A stretch of 33,457 nucleotides of DNA from Flavobacteriales bacterium. Lineage in GTDB: Bacteria > Bacteroidota > Bacteroidia > Flavobacteriales > JABDKJ01. A model generated the notes under the pieces. That model did not search any database, was not told the DNA's origin, and was given only the letters and a program-made list of their open reading frames with translations. Shown in pieces: positions 1-7,528 of this stretch. Made by a program: the position numbers and the translations under genes. Every line of letters begins with the position of its first letter. Position 1 is the stretch's first letter. Location: contig JABDKJ010000055.1 in the NCBI GenBank assembly GCA_013002285.1, forward strand, positions 1 through 33,457. The letters run 5' to 3'.

Positions 1-535
1 ATCCAGAGGGGTTGCATGGCGAAGAGAACATCAACAATTTTGTTTTAGGAGTGATGCTTTCTCTCAGCTGTTCTGCAGTTATCTTAAAATCACTTTCAAT
101 GCCGGTTGGGATAACAACGGGCACACCTTCCACCATTTTCACCTGTTCTATGTAGGTTACCCAGAACGGTGCAGGGATCACCACTTCTTCACCAGGGCCA
201 ATGATACCTAAGATGAGGTTTGCGATCGATTGTTTGGCTCCCGTAGATACTACGATCTGGTCTGGATCATAATTGATGCCGTTATCTCTTTTGAATTTTT
301 TTGAAATGGCTTCTCGTAAAGCTTTAAATCCGTTTACAGGTGGATATTTAGTGATGTTATCCGCAATAGCTTTTCGTGCGGCTTCTTTAATGAAGTCTGG
401 TGTGTTCTGATCTGGCTCACCCAAACTAAGACTTATGACATCAATGCCCTGTTCTTTCATTTCACGGCTCTTGCGAGACATAGCTAAAGTGGCAGATTCA
501 GAAAGCCTATTTAAAAAAGGAGAGGGTTTTTCCAT
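1..535 (-). CDS. Aspartate aminotransferase-like PLP enzyme, N-terminal part
   Basis: This is the first 178 codons of a fold-type I pyridoxal-phosphate aminotransferase; the C-terminal half lies beyond the left edge. The protein begins MEKPSPFLNRLSESATLAMS and carries the landmarks of class I/II aminotransferases: SLSLGEPDQNTP, the YPPVNGFKALREAI block, VVSTGAKQSIANL (substrate/phosphate-binding turn), IPAPFWVTY (the aromatic residue that stacks on the cofactor ring), and FSSPCNPSG just before the edge, whose Asn contacts the cofactor oxygen. The PLP lysine is not in the window. The family moves the amino group of aspartate (or a related amino acid) to 2-oxoglutarate in the cytoplasm. The ATG at 535 fits the family N-terminus and lies 18 bases downstream of a strong promoter. 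Exact substrate cannot be decided from half a protein. Confidence 0.9.
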   Translation of the reverse strand, partial: MEKPSPFLNRLSESATLAMSRKSREMKEQGIDVISLSLGEPDQNTPDFIKEAARKAIADNITKYPPVNGFKALREAISKKFKRDNGINYDPDQIVVSTGAKQSIANLILGIIGPGEEVVIPAPFWVTYIEQVKMVEGVPVVIPTGIESDFKITAEQLRESITPKTKLLMFSSPCNPSG

Positions 536-552
536 GTAAAATAAATTCTGGG

Positions 553-584
553 CAAATGTAAAGCTATATTCGAGTAAAGCTCAA
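553..584 (-). promoter_or_regulatory. Promoter of the aminotransferase gene
   Basis: Read on the minus strand, a perfect Bacteroidota -7 box TACATTTG (553-560) follows a TTG -33 element (582-584) with a 21-base spacer, inside the usual 17-23 range. The last base of the box is 18 bases from the ATG, giving a short leader. The TTG is itself the end of a second perfect box, TATATTTG (582-589), which has no -33 element of its own. The spacer holds a 7-base inverted repeat (see the separate entry). Confidence 0.7.
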
Positions 585-590
585 ATATAG
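559..590. repeat. Inverted and direct repeats inside the aminotransferase promoter
   Basis: CTATATT (564-570) and AATATAG (584-590) form a perfect 7-base inverted repeat with a 13-base spacer. TAAAGCT also occurs twice (559-565 and 575-581), 16 bases apart. Both patterns lie across the -7 and -33 elements, where a repressor would be expected to bind. In an AT-rich region such repeats can arise by chance, so an operator role is inference. Confidence 0.35.
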
Positions 591-654
591 AATGTTGAAT
601 TTTTAGTGCTGAATGCCTGAGTAAGGCTTAGAGGTTGTTGTAGCTTTTTGGAAT

Positions 655-805
655 TCTGTTCTCCTTTTGCCGATGTGCGGTCATCGATCATTCGAAGCGA
701 GCGCTTTGTCGAGATGTTAGCTACCCCGAACTTTCGCACGACCTCGGCTACGCGCGGTCAGCGCCTACGCGCCTCAACTATCAACTATGAATTCTGAACT
801 TTGCA
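655..805. repeat. GC-rich intergenic segment, probable dispersed repeat
   Basis: Within the 332-base gene-free stretch 536-867, bases about 655-780 are clearly richer in G and C than the surroundings and are rich in CG dinucleotides. CTACGCGC occurs twice (748-755, 765-772) and CAACTAT twice in tandem (775-781, 782-788), followed by GAATTCTGAACTTTGCAC. No start codon with a long reading frame covers it. The composition break and short AACTAT/GAACTTTG-type words resemble intergenic repeats I associate with Flavobacteriia genomes, but only one copy is visible here, so repeat status is not proven. The remainder of 536-867 holds only the aminotransferase promoter and AT-rich leader sequence of the next gene. 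Confidence 0.4.
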
Positions 806-867
806 CTAGATACAAAGTATCACATAACCATTTTTTACGTTATTTAGTATAAGTTAAGAAACAAGCA

Positions 868-1392
868 ATGGAAATAGTTGAGGTACTGGCATACGTACTG
901 CCATCGATCATCGTATTATTTGTCGCCTATTTTATGTTCAAAAGGCTCTTGGCCGAGATTCAATTAGCTCAAAAAGAACCAGTTAAGTCCAGAATGGGTA
1001 ATGCTCCCTCTAGCCACATCAATTATCAGGCTTATGAGCGATTAGTGCTATATCTGGAGCGCATCAATCCATCGAACATGGTTCTTAGGACCCATAAGAA
1101 TGGGATGAGTAAAAAGGCTCTTCAAGCCGATATGGTGAAGGGAATCCGTGAAGAATATGAGCATAATCTTTCTCAGCAGATCTATGTTTCAGACGAGATC
1201 TGGCAAACGATCAAGCAAGCGCGACAAGAAACCATCAATTTGGTGAATCTTGCTTCTAAGAAAGTGGGCCCAAGTGGCACAGCTAAAGACTTGGGCAAAT
1301 TGCTTATAGAAATGTCTACGAAAGTGGAGAAACTACCGCATGATGTGGCCATTCATTATTTAAAAGAAGAATTGCGGGACAAAGTAACCTGA
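868..1392 (+). CDS. Membrane-anchored conserved hypothetical protein
   Basis: A 174-residue protein with one N-terminal membrane segment (about residues 6-26, VLAYVLPSIIVLFVAYFMF) and a soluble, mostly helical cytoplasmic-type remainder rich in charged residues. It resembles an uncharacterised family widespread in Bacteroidota (I believe DUF7935, from memory and unverified). No catalytic motif is visible. The segment QAYERLVLYLERINPSNMV is the most family-like stretch. The ATG at 868 gives a natural membrane-anchor start. The gene stands alone on the plus strand and its stop is only 2 bases from the convergent stop of meaB, so no terminator separates them. Function unknown. Confidence 0.8.
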   Translation: MEIVEVLAYVLPSIIVLFVAYFMFKRLLAEIQLAQKEPVKSRMGNAPSSHINYQAYERLVLYLERINPSNMVLRTHKNGMSKKALQADMVKGIREEYEHNLSQQIYVSDEIWQTIKQARQETINLVNLASKKVGPSGTAKDLGKLLIEMSTKVEKLPHDVAIHYLKEELRDKVT

Positions 1393-1394
1393 TC

Positions 1395-2351
1395 CTATTT
1401 TTTCAAAAGCATTCTTGCGGCTTTTGCAGGATGCATCTTTCCTTCCGAGATCTGTTCCAGAAGATCTGCAATTTCCTTCTTGTTCAATGCAGAATATTTT
1501 TTTGCGATCTCGCTTTTAATAGCGTCTTCCAACCAGTCTTTTTGCTGTGATCTTCTGTCTTTTTGTAAGGCACCAGACTTCTCTGTATTGGTGAAAAATG
1601 CTTCGAGCTTGCTTATAAGGTCATCAAAACCATCTCCATTGATGGAAGACACTGCAAGCACTTCTACTTTTTCTCCATTTTCTTTTGGAGGGAACATGTG
1701 TATGGCATTCACGTAGCTGCGTCTAGCTTTTGTGGCGTTCTTTATGTTGTCACCATCTGCTTTATTTACGATCACAAAGTCTGCTAACTCCATGATCCCT
1801 CGTTTTATTCCCTGCAACTCATCACCTGCTCCGGCCAGGACCAAAAGAAGGAATACATCTGTCATTTTAGAAGCCGCGATCTCAGACTGGCCTACACCTA
1901 CCGTTTCGACAATGACCTTATCAAAGCCTGCAGCTTCACAAAGCAAAATGGTTTCTCTTGTTTTTCCGGCAACTCCTCCTAATTGTTCGGCAGCTGGGCT
2001 AGGTCTAATAAACGCATGGTCACTTGCACTTAGTTTTTCCATTCGTGTTCGGTCGCCAAGAATGCTTCCGCCACTACTCTGGCTACTGGGGTCTATTGCC
2101 AATACTGCGACTTTGCTACCTTGCTCCACATAAGACAGTCCTAATTTTTCTATGAAAGTGCTTTTTCCCACTCCCGGGGAGCCGGAAATTGCAATACGAT
2201 GAGAGGATCTCTTTTCGGACATACAAGCTTCCAAGATCTCTTCTGCGAGTAACTGATCACTATCAAGGGTGCTTTCCGTTAGAGTGATCGCTTTTCCCAG
2301 TATTACCCGATCACCTGACAGTATGCCATTTATGTATTCTTGTTTGTGCAT
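1395..2351 (-). CDS. meaB: Methylmalonyl-CoA mutase-associated GTPase MeaB
   Basis: A 318-residue G3E-family P-loop GTPase. The Walker A loop GSPGVGKS is at residues 57-64, a switch region with DPSSQSSGGSILGDRTRM follows, then the family signature IVETVGVGQSE and the guanine-specificity motif NKAD. MeaB (ArgK) proteins chaperone adenosylcobalamin-dependent methylmalonyl-CoA mutase, gating cofactor loading and protecting the enzyme from inactivation; length and motif order match the family. The mutase genes are not in this window. The gene is last in a minus-strand run after ybaB, the cyclo-ligase gene and a small membrane peptide, 44 bases from the latter. The ATG at 2351 is the only start that keeps the usual N-terminal extension. 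Confidence 0.93.
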   Translation of the reverse strand: MHKQEYINGILSGDRVILGKAITLTESTLDSDQLLAEEILEACMSEKRSSHRIAISGSPGVGKSTFIEKLGLSYVEQGSKVAVLAIDPSSQSSGGSILGDRTRMEKLSASDHAFIRPSPAAEQLGGVAGKTRETILLCEAAGFDKVIVETVGVGQSEIAASKMTDVFLLLVLAGAGDELQGIKRGIMELADFVIVNKADGDNIKNATKARRSYVNAIHMFPPKENGEKVEVLAVSSINGDGFDDLISKLEAFFTNTEKSGALQKDRRSQQKDWLEDAIKSEIAKKYSALNKKEIADLLEQISEGKMHPAKAARMLLKK

Positions 2352-2395
2352 TGAACGAGGTGAAAATAGGAAATAAGATCAAAGTCCATTTGAAC

Positions 2396-2548
2396 TTATA
2401 CGTTTTTGATGAATTTGAAAATGACGAAAATAAAGAGTGCGATCAAGATAGCTGTTAGCCAATAATTCTCAAGAAGGATCAGACTAATGAGAATGGTAGG
2501 CATGAAAATAATAATGATCAAATGCCATTTGCCCTGATCCTCATTCAT
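2396..2548 (-). CDS. Small membrane protein, 50 residues
   Basis: A short open frame encodes MNEDQGKWH followed by two closely spaced hydrophobic stretches (IIIIFMPTILISLILL and WLTAILIALFIFVIF) and a basic end FKFIKNV. It reads as a hairpin of two membrane helices with a charged N-terminus. The ATG overlaps the last 8 bases of the upstream cyclo-ligase gene, which fits translational coupling, and an AAAAGAAG purine stretch lies just before it. meaB starts 44 bases downstream. The sequence is strongly biased to hydrophobic codons in this frame only, as expected of a real gene. Function unknown. Confidence 0.68.
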   Translation of the reverse strand: MNEDQGKWHLIIIIFMPTILISLILLENYWLTAILIALFIFVIFKFIKNV

Positions 2549-3119
2549 GGCTTCTTTTCATAACTTGTTGTGGACTTGCAATGAAATGCAGGGGAATATC
2601 AAAGTCATTCGTTTCGATCTTCGTCTGCAATGGTTCAAAAAGTGAAAGCCCTATGAATTGGCAAGTCGGAGTGCATTTTGCAAGAAAGCGATCGTAAAAT
2701 CCTTTTCCGTAACCGATCCTATTTCCAAATATGTCTATCGCCAAAAGCGGTACGAGAACAATGTCAATGTCTTTTGACTCAGCTGTTTTTCCATCTATGG
2801 GTTCCGGAATACCGTATTTGCTTTTCGCTAATACGGTGTCTTCATCGTAGCAATAATGCTTGAGTTCCCGATCTTCAAAATTGCATTTTGGGATCACCCA
2901 TATAACATGTTTATCTCTTTCTTGTATGGCTTTGATCAATTCGAAGGTATCGATCTCATTCTTGTCTTCGATAGGCAAGAACACATGAACGACTTTTTCA
3001 GAGAGATCAAATTCATCCTGAATATTCTTGAATAAGGCAGACTGCAGTCTAGTGAGATCTTCCTTAGAAAGTGATCTTCTCTTTTCTAAGAAAAGTCGTC
3101 TGATCTCATTTTTTGTCAT
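2541..3119 (-). CDS. fau: 5-formyltetrahydrofolate cyclo-ligase
   Basis: A 192-residue member of the 5-FTHF cyclo-ligase family (YgfA/MTHFS). The enzyme uses ATP to convert 5-formyl-THF to 5,10-methenyl-THF in the cytoplasm and so recovers a stored folate form. Visible landmarks are the N-terminal basic helix with RRLFLEKRRSLS, a central IPEP segment (residues 104-107), VLVPLLAID, and the ATP/phosphate loop GYGKGFYDRFL (136-146). Length is typical. Its ATG overlaps the stop of ybaB by 4 bases (ATGA), and its own end overlaps the next small gene, so the three are translated from one message. Confidence 0.92.
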   Translation of the reverse strand: MTKNEIRRLFLEKRRSLSKEDLTRLQSALFKNIQDEFDLSEKVVHVFLPIEDKNEIDTFELIKAIQERDKHVIWVIPKCNFEDRELKHYCYDEDTVLAKSKYGIPEPIDGKTAESKDIDIVLVPLLAIDIFGNRIGYGKGFYDRFLAKCTPTCQFIGLSLFEPLQTKIETNDFDIPLHFIASPQQVMKRSHE

Positions 3120-3418
3120 AGTCCCATTCCGGGCAAGAAGTCTTTGGCAGATGCAGCCATCTCGGCTTCATAAACTTTTTCAGCCTGTTCTATGGCTCTA
3201 TTTGTAGCCTGTACCATCATGTCCTGAAGCTCTTCTTTGTCCACAGTATTGAGGTCGAAATTGATCTCAACATCTTTCATGACCTTATTCCCATCCATTG
3301 TTACCACAACGTTTTTATTAGAACTTTCACCCTGAACGCTAATTGTGCTTAGTCTTTCTTTTACTGCGGCCATTTTGGACTTCATATCGCCCAATTTTCC
3401 CATAAGGTCTCCAAACAT
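3116..3418 (-). CDS. YbaB/EbfC family nucleoid-associated protein
   Basis: A 100-residue protein with the standard YbaB layout: an N-terminal amphipathic coiled region (MFGDLMGKLGDMKSKM), a beta strand block VVVTMDGNKVMKDVEIN, and a C-terminal helix LQDMMVQATNRAIEQAEK. YbaB/EbfC proteins are dimeric DNA-binding proteins of the nucleoid, often next to recR or dnaX; neither is seen here. It is the first gene of the ybaB - cyclo-ligase - small membrane protein - meaB run, and a -7 box lies 44 bases before its ATG. Confidence 0.9.
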   Translation of the reverse strand: MFGDLMGKLGDMKSKMAAVKERLSTISVQGESSNKNVVVTMDGNKVMKDVEINFDLNTVDKEELQDMMVQATNRAIEQAEKVYEAEMAASAKDFLPGMGL

Positions 3419-3461
3419 GTGCTTTTGATTTTATTTATTGATCTATTTTCAGACTTTTGCG

Positions 3462-3469
3462 CAAAAATA
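3462..3469 (-). promoter_or_regulatory. -7 box for the ybaB operon
   Basis: On the minus strand this is TATTTTTG, a perfect TAnnTTTG match, 44 bases ahead of the ybaB ATG. No TTG occurs 17-23 bases further upstream, so only half of the consensus promoter is present. The M1 peptidase gene diverges from the same 91-base gap; no perfect box was found for it. Confidence 0.5.
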
Positions 3470-3509
3470 GGAATAGCTTTTGATAGAGTATTCCTTAAAA
3501 TTGAAATAG

Positions 3510-5372
3510 ATGAGAATTTTATCGACCTTTTTTGCCTTGTTCTTTGTTTCCAATGTTTTTGCTCAAGGCCAGGATTATTGGCAGCAAAAGGTGGAATACC
3601 AGATGGAAATAGATGTGAACGTGAAAGATCATAGCTATTTGGGATCCATGTATTTGAATTATCACAACAACTCTCCAGACACATTGGATAAAGTTTTCTT
3701 CCATTTATATTTCAATGCTTTTCAGCCAGGAAGTATGATGGATGTTCGAAGCCGAACTATAGAAGATCCGGACAGAAGGGTTGGCGATAGGATCTCTCAG
3801 CTTTCGGAAAGTGAGCAAGGGTATATCAATGTAAAGGACTTGAGGCAAGATGGTAAACCGCTTTATTTTCAAACTGTAGGTACAATTTTGGAAGTACAGC
3901 TTCTCGAAAAAATACTACCCGGTGGCAGTACACAATTCATGATGGGTTGGCAAGCGCAAGTACCTGTTCAGATAAGACGTTCTGGAAGGGACAATGCCGA
4001 AAATGTTGCCTATTCAATGGCTCAATGGTATCCAAAATTGTGTGAATATGATAAACAAGGTTGGCATGCAAATCCTTACATAGGAAGGGAGTTTCATGGT
4101 GTTTGGGGCGATTTTGATGTCAAAATAAATATAGACAAGGAGTATACAGTTGCCGCAACTGGGATATTACAGAACAAAGATGAGATCGGACATGGTTACT
4201 CAGACGCAGAAGGTAAAGTCAAGAAAGGCAAATTGAACTGGCATTTCAAAGCAGATAATGTTCATGATTTTGTGTGGGCGGCAGATGACGAATATATCCA
4301 TGACATCTTGGTAGATGGTGATCTCGAGTTGCATTTCTTTTATAAAGATGACGAGAGTATTAAAAAGAATTGGAAGGATCTACAGCCAAAGACCAGAGAT
4401 CTTTTTCGAATAGTAGGTGATAAATTCGGAGAATATCCTCATAAGAAATATTCAGTGATACAAGCAGGAGATGGTGGAATGGAGTATCCAATGGCCACCT
4501 TGATCACGGGCAAAAGGAAGTTCAGAAGCCTTGTAGGTGTCACCGTACACGAGGTGATGCATAGTTGGTATCAAATGACATTAGGAACGAATGAAGCCCT
4601 ATATCCATGGATGGACGAAGGATTTACTTCCTATACATCTACGATCATAATGGATGAGCTATTCCCTCCTGATAAGGAACCATTGAACAGTCATTTTAGA
4701 TCTTACCAATCTTATATAAATCTGGTTAAAGCTGGTTTGGAAGAACCCCTTTCGACTCATGCGGATCATTACAATACTAACAGAGCTTATGGAGTTGCTT
4801 CCTATAGTAAGGGAGAAGTATTCCTAAAACAGTTGGAATATGTTATTGGAAGAGACGCTTTGCGCAAGACCTTGATCAGGTATTACAATGACTGGAAGTT
4901 CAAGCACCCTACAGATAAGGATTTTATTCGTGTTGCTGAGAAAGTGAGCGGTCTGGAATTGGATTGGTACTTAGAGCATTTTGTGAATAGCACGCGTACT
5001 ATCGACTATGGTATTTCAAAAATGGAAGCGATCGACAGAACTACGGAAATATACATTCATAAAATTGGCGACATGATCATGCCCTTAGATGTTGAGGTTA
5101 CATTGAAGGATGGGACCAAAGAACTTTATCATATTCCATTGAGGATCATGAGAGGTGAGAAGAAAGAAAAGTATAAGGGAAAACGCATAGTTGCAGAAGA
5201 TTGGCCGTGGACACATCCTGGTTATATACTTTCTGTAAACTATCCAATTGATGAAATTGATACTGTGGAAATAGACCCAAGCATGAGGTTGGCAGACATT
5301 GACAGGGATAATAATTATTCTTCAGGAGAAAGTGTGCCAGAGATCTTTTTTAAAGGAGAGATCGGTCGATAA
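3510..5372 (+). CDS. M1 family metallopeptidase, exported
   Basis: A 620-residue zinc aminopeptidase-type protein. A Sec signal peptide (about residues 1-18, ending VFA-Q) directs export. The gluzincin site is complete: HEVMH at 347-351 gives two zinc histidines and the general base Glu348, and the third zinc ligand Glu370 lies 18 residues on, in WMDEGFTSY. The substrate-amine recognition loop, GxMEN in classical members, reads GGMEYP here. The N-terminal part is the expected beta-rich saddle domain. The C-terminus has no T9SS sorting domain, so the protein is probably periplasmic or attached by other means. It likely trims N-terminal residues from peptides; actual substrate preference cannot be read. 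Its stop lies 23 bases from the convergent YdcF-like gene. Confidence 0.9.
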   Translation: MRILSTFFALFFVSNVFAQGQDYWQQKVEYQMEIDVNVKDHSYLGSMYLNYHNNSPDTLDKVFFHLYFNAFQPGSMMDVRSRTIEDPDRRVGDRISQLSESEQGYINVKDLRQDGKPLYFQTVGTILEVQLLEKILPGGSTQFMMGWQAQVPVQIRRSGRDNAENVAYSMAQWYPKLCEYDKQGWHANPYIGREFHGVWGDFDVKINIDKEYTVAATGILQNKDEIGHGYSDAEGKVKKGKLNWHFKADNVHDFVWAADDEYIHDILVDGDLELHFFYKDDESIKKNWKDLQPKTRDLFRIVGDKFGEYPHKKYSVIQAGDGGMEYPMATLITGKRKFRSLVGVTVHEVMHSWYQMTLGTNEALYPWMDEGFTSYTSTIIMDELFPPDKEPLNSHFRSYQSYINLVKAGLEEPLSTHADHYNTNRAYGVASYSKGEVFLKQLEYVIGRDALRKTLIRYYNDWKFKHPTDKDFIRVAEKVSGLELDWYLEHFVNSTRTIDYGISKMEAIDRTTEIYIHKIGDMIMPLDVEVTLKDGTKELYHIPLRIMRGEKKEKYKGKRIVAEDWPWTHPGYILSVNYPIDEIDTVEIDPSMRLADIDRDNNYSSGESVPEIFFKGEIGR

Positions 5373-5395
5373 TCTCTTTCGAAGGCTAGCGACTG

Positions 5396-6157
5396 TTAGT
5401 CGATATATCCTCTGATGTCGTATACCCAATAGCCAATGATCTCTTTGATAATGATATTCCAATCAAGAAGGGTTTCAGCTTTCGGTATGAGCAGATACGA
5501 TAGGTCGTAATTTTTAGTTTTAGATCGAAAATCTGCGGGATAAGAAATAGTCTGTATCCCTTGTGTATCAAAGCAATCTTTAGCACGTCTCATATGAAAT
5601 GCAGAAGTTATCAGTAGGAATGGACCTTTCAGCTTGTTCGTTTCAATAAGTGACTTTGCATTCACTGCATTTTGGTGTGTGTTCAATGAGGTATTTTCAA
5701 CAAGGATATCACGGTCTTTCACTCCAGACCTTCTTAAATATTCGACAGTTATCTTGCCTTCATCTTTTTCTGGGAATTCTTCTGAGGCTGCACCACTCAA
5801 TACAACTATCTTGTTGATCCTCTTAGAATGATAAAGTGCTAAGGCCTCATTTAAACGGTCTGCCGAATGATTTAATTCGATCTTATCTGAGGTGTCATTA
5901 TAAGAGCCATAACCTCCAAGTAAGAGTGCAGCTTCAAAATTATTAGGGAACAATGAACTATCAAATGGAGGGTTCTCCAGCTTTGACATTGACCAATTAT
6001 AGAAAGCTTCATTCCCAAAAATGAAAAAGATCAAAAGAGAAACAATGAGGTATTTCTTTCGCTTGTTCTTTAAGATCAAAGCCAGAACAATGAATAGAAT
6101 AACCCAAAATGAAGGTTGAAGTAGAAAATCCAGAAGTTTAGAAAAGAAGTAAAACAT
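5396..6157 (-). CDS. YdcF/ElyC-like (DUF218) membrane protein
   Basis: A 253-residue protein with two N-terminal membrane segments (about 12-31 and 34-52) and a DUF218 domain. Seen in the domain: ALLLGGYGSYN near the start, LSGAASE in the middle, the SGVKDRDILVENTSLNTHQNAVNAK block with the conserved Glu/Asn/Thr cluster, and LLITSAFHMRRA. SanA/ElyC/YdcF proteins are linked to envelope integrity and peptidoglycan precursor or lipid-carrier metabolism, but no reaction is established for most members. It diverges from the polysaccharide operon, and a perfect -7 box lies 21 bases before its ATG. It could be a carrier-related helper for that operon; this is inference from position. Confidence 0.82.
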   Translation of the reverse strand: MFYFFSKLLDFLLQPSFWVILFIVLALILKNKRKKYLIVSLLIFFIFGNEAFYNWSMSKLENPPFDSSLFPNNFEAALLLGGYGSYNDTSDKIELNHSADRLNEALALYHSKRINKIVVLSGAASEEFPEKDEGKITVEYLRRSGVKDRDILVENTSLNTHQNAVNAKSLIETNKLKGPFLLITSAFHMRRAKDCFDTQGIQTISYPADFRSKTKNYDLSYLLIPKAETLLDWNIIIKEIIGYWVYDIRGYID

Positions 6158-6177
6158 TATCGGGCTCTAGATAGTGC

Positions 6178-6185
6178 CAAAGGTA
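6178..6185 (-). promoter_or_regulatory. -7 box for the YdcF-like gene
   Basis: On the minus strand, TACCTTTG is a perfect TAnnTTTG match 21 bases ahead of the ATG at 6157. No TTG is present at the -33 distance. It directly abuts the opposing box of the polysaccharide operon. Confidence 0.5.
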
Positions 6186-6193
6186 TATATTTG
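6186..6193 (+). promoter_or_regulatory. -7 box for the polysaccharide operon
   Basis: TATATTTG is a perfect TAnnTTTG match, 22 bases ahead of the GTG at 6215. No TTG -33 element is visible. It touches the opposing box at 6178-6185 with no base between them, so the two promoters cannot both be open at once. Confidence 0.5.
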
Positions 6194-6214
6194 CATGAAA
6201 TTCTATCTATTGGA

Positions 6215-7528
6215 GTGGTAGCTCATCTTAGGTCAAATATCACTTTTCTACTGATCTTGGCAATTTGGTTGATGGCCGGTATATTGTATGGCCCATCCAG
6301 CTTTGTTGTTATCCCTTTCTCAGCTCTCTTGCTGATGAGGAAAAACCATTTTATTGAGATCTTGCTTGGGTTTTGGTTCATTCTCATTTTAAGTGACGCC
6401 ACCATTAATTCCTTTCAATTTGCCCAGACCTTTAAACCCTTTTTTATTGTTATTCTTGCCCTGATCTTTTGGTTGAAAAGAAAAGCATTTTTTCATTTCG
6501 AAAATACGGTATTTAAGCTGTTCCTTCCCTTCATCATTTGGTCATTTGTGGTGATCGCTATTTCTCCGGAACCATTTATTTGTTTTCAGAAGACATTGTC
6601 TTATGGACTCCTTTTACTGATAGTACCCTTCATTGTTTCTTGGGCGATCAAAAATGACAGAAGGGAATTCTATAGGGGGTTCATTCTTTTTGGAGTATTC
6701 ATATTGACTCTTGGCTATCTTTTGTATCTGGTTTTTCCTGAGTTGACAGTGCTTTCTGATCGCTATAAAGCAATATTGGGAAACCCCAATGGCTTAGGGA
6801 TATTCAGTATGTTACTCTTTATTTTATTTGAGTTTTCATTGAGTCGCGACAAGACCTTTTTCTCCAAACGTGAAAAATGGTTTATCTATATCATTATTAT
6901 CAGTTCACTACTTTTGAGCCAAACACGGTCGGCCATATTTGCCGCGGGTATTTACTTTGTATTTAGCAGGATCTATTTCATTTCTGGTTTTTTCGGATTC
7001 ATTCTTTTTGCTTCGATCCTTGTTTTCTATAATGAGATCGCTCAGCAGATCATTGGATTTATCCAGGTATTGGGCTTAGGGGAGTTCTTTAGACTTGATA
7101 CTTTTTCGGAAGGCTCAGGTAGATGGATTGCCTGGCAATTCGCATTTTCAGAGATCCAGAACAACATTTTTGTCGGTAAGGGTTTTAACTACACTGAGAT
7201 CCTGTATAAAGAAAACTATCCTATACTTAGCAGGCTTGGGCATGAAGGCAATGCCCACCAAAGTTTTCTTACATTTTGGTTGGATACTGGTTTGGTTGGT
7301 CTGCTGAGCTATAGTATAGCACTTTTCTTATGTTTTTGGAGAGGTGCTAAGAATACCAAATTGGCCTGGCCCATATTGTATGCCATTGTTTTTTCGGTCA
7401 GTTTTGAATCCTGGTTGACAGCGAGTTTAAATCCGTTCACCATCATTCTTTTCATTTTGATAAGCTGCATGATCATTGATGTTGGAGCTAAGGAAATTGA
7501 TTACACAACGGATATTGAAACTAGCTAA
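6215..7528 (+). CDS. O-antigen ligase/polymerase-like membrane protein (Wzy/WaaL type)
   Basis: A highly hydrophobic protein of about 437 residues with ten or more membrane helices and the PF04932-type region. Typical features are NPNGLGIFSMLLF, LLSQTRSAIFAAGIYF and the periplasmic loop with GNAHQSFLTFWLDTGLVGLL, whose His is the conserved residue of this family. Such proteins polymerise repeat units or ligate undecaprenyl-linked glycans at the periplasmic face of the inner membrane. Start choice: the frame is open from a TTG at 6191, but that codon is part of the -7 box; GTG at 6215 leaves a sensible leader and begins just before the first helix, so I prefer it. First gene of the polysaccharide operon. 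Polymerase versus ligase cannot be decided from sequence alone. Confidence 0.85.
   Translation: MVAHLRSNITFLLILAIWLMAGILYGPSSFVVIPFSALLLMRKNHFIEILLGFWFILILSDATINSFQFAQTFKPFFIVILALIFWLKRKAFFHFENTVFKLFLPFIIWSFVVIAISPEPFICFQKTLSYGLLLLIVPFIVSWAIKNDRREFYRGFILFGVFILTLGYLLYLVFPELTVLSDRYKAILGNPNGLGIFSMLLFILFEFSLSRDKTFFSKREKWFIYIIIISSLLLSQTRSAIFAAGIYFVFSRIYFISGFFGFILFASILVFYNEIAQQIIGFIQVLGLGEFFRLDTFSEGSGRWIAWQFAFSEIQNNIFVGKGFNYTEILYKENYPILSRLGHEGNAHQSFLTFWLDTGLVGLLSYSIALFLCFWRGAKNTKLAWPILYAIVFSVSFESWLTASLNPFTIILFILISCMIIDVGAKEIDYTTDIETS

Noticed and set aside
1732..2133. Plus-strand 133-codon open frame inside meaB
   Set aside because: It is the antisense of a clear P-loop GTPase gene and has no family features of its own.
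3474..3503. TAGCTTTTG and TAAAATTG as possible -7 boxes for the M1 peptidase gene
   Set aside because: One is a base too long and the other has a mismatch; the spacing to TTG elements is wrong (13-14 bases), so no promoter is called.
5390..5402. Small hairpin CGACT-GTT-AGTCG between the M1 peptidase and YdcF-like genes
   Set aside because: Stem of five bases, no T-run on either side, and it overlaps the YdcF stop codon, so a terminator call is not supported.
6195..6221. Eight-codon leader peptide MKFYLLEW right after the polysaccharide operon -7 box
   Set aside because: The ATG would be only one base from the -7 box and so probably precedes the transcript start; no attenuator structure follows.
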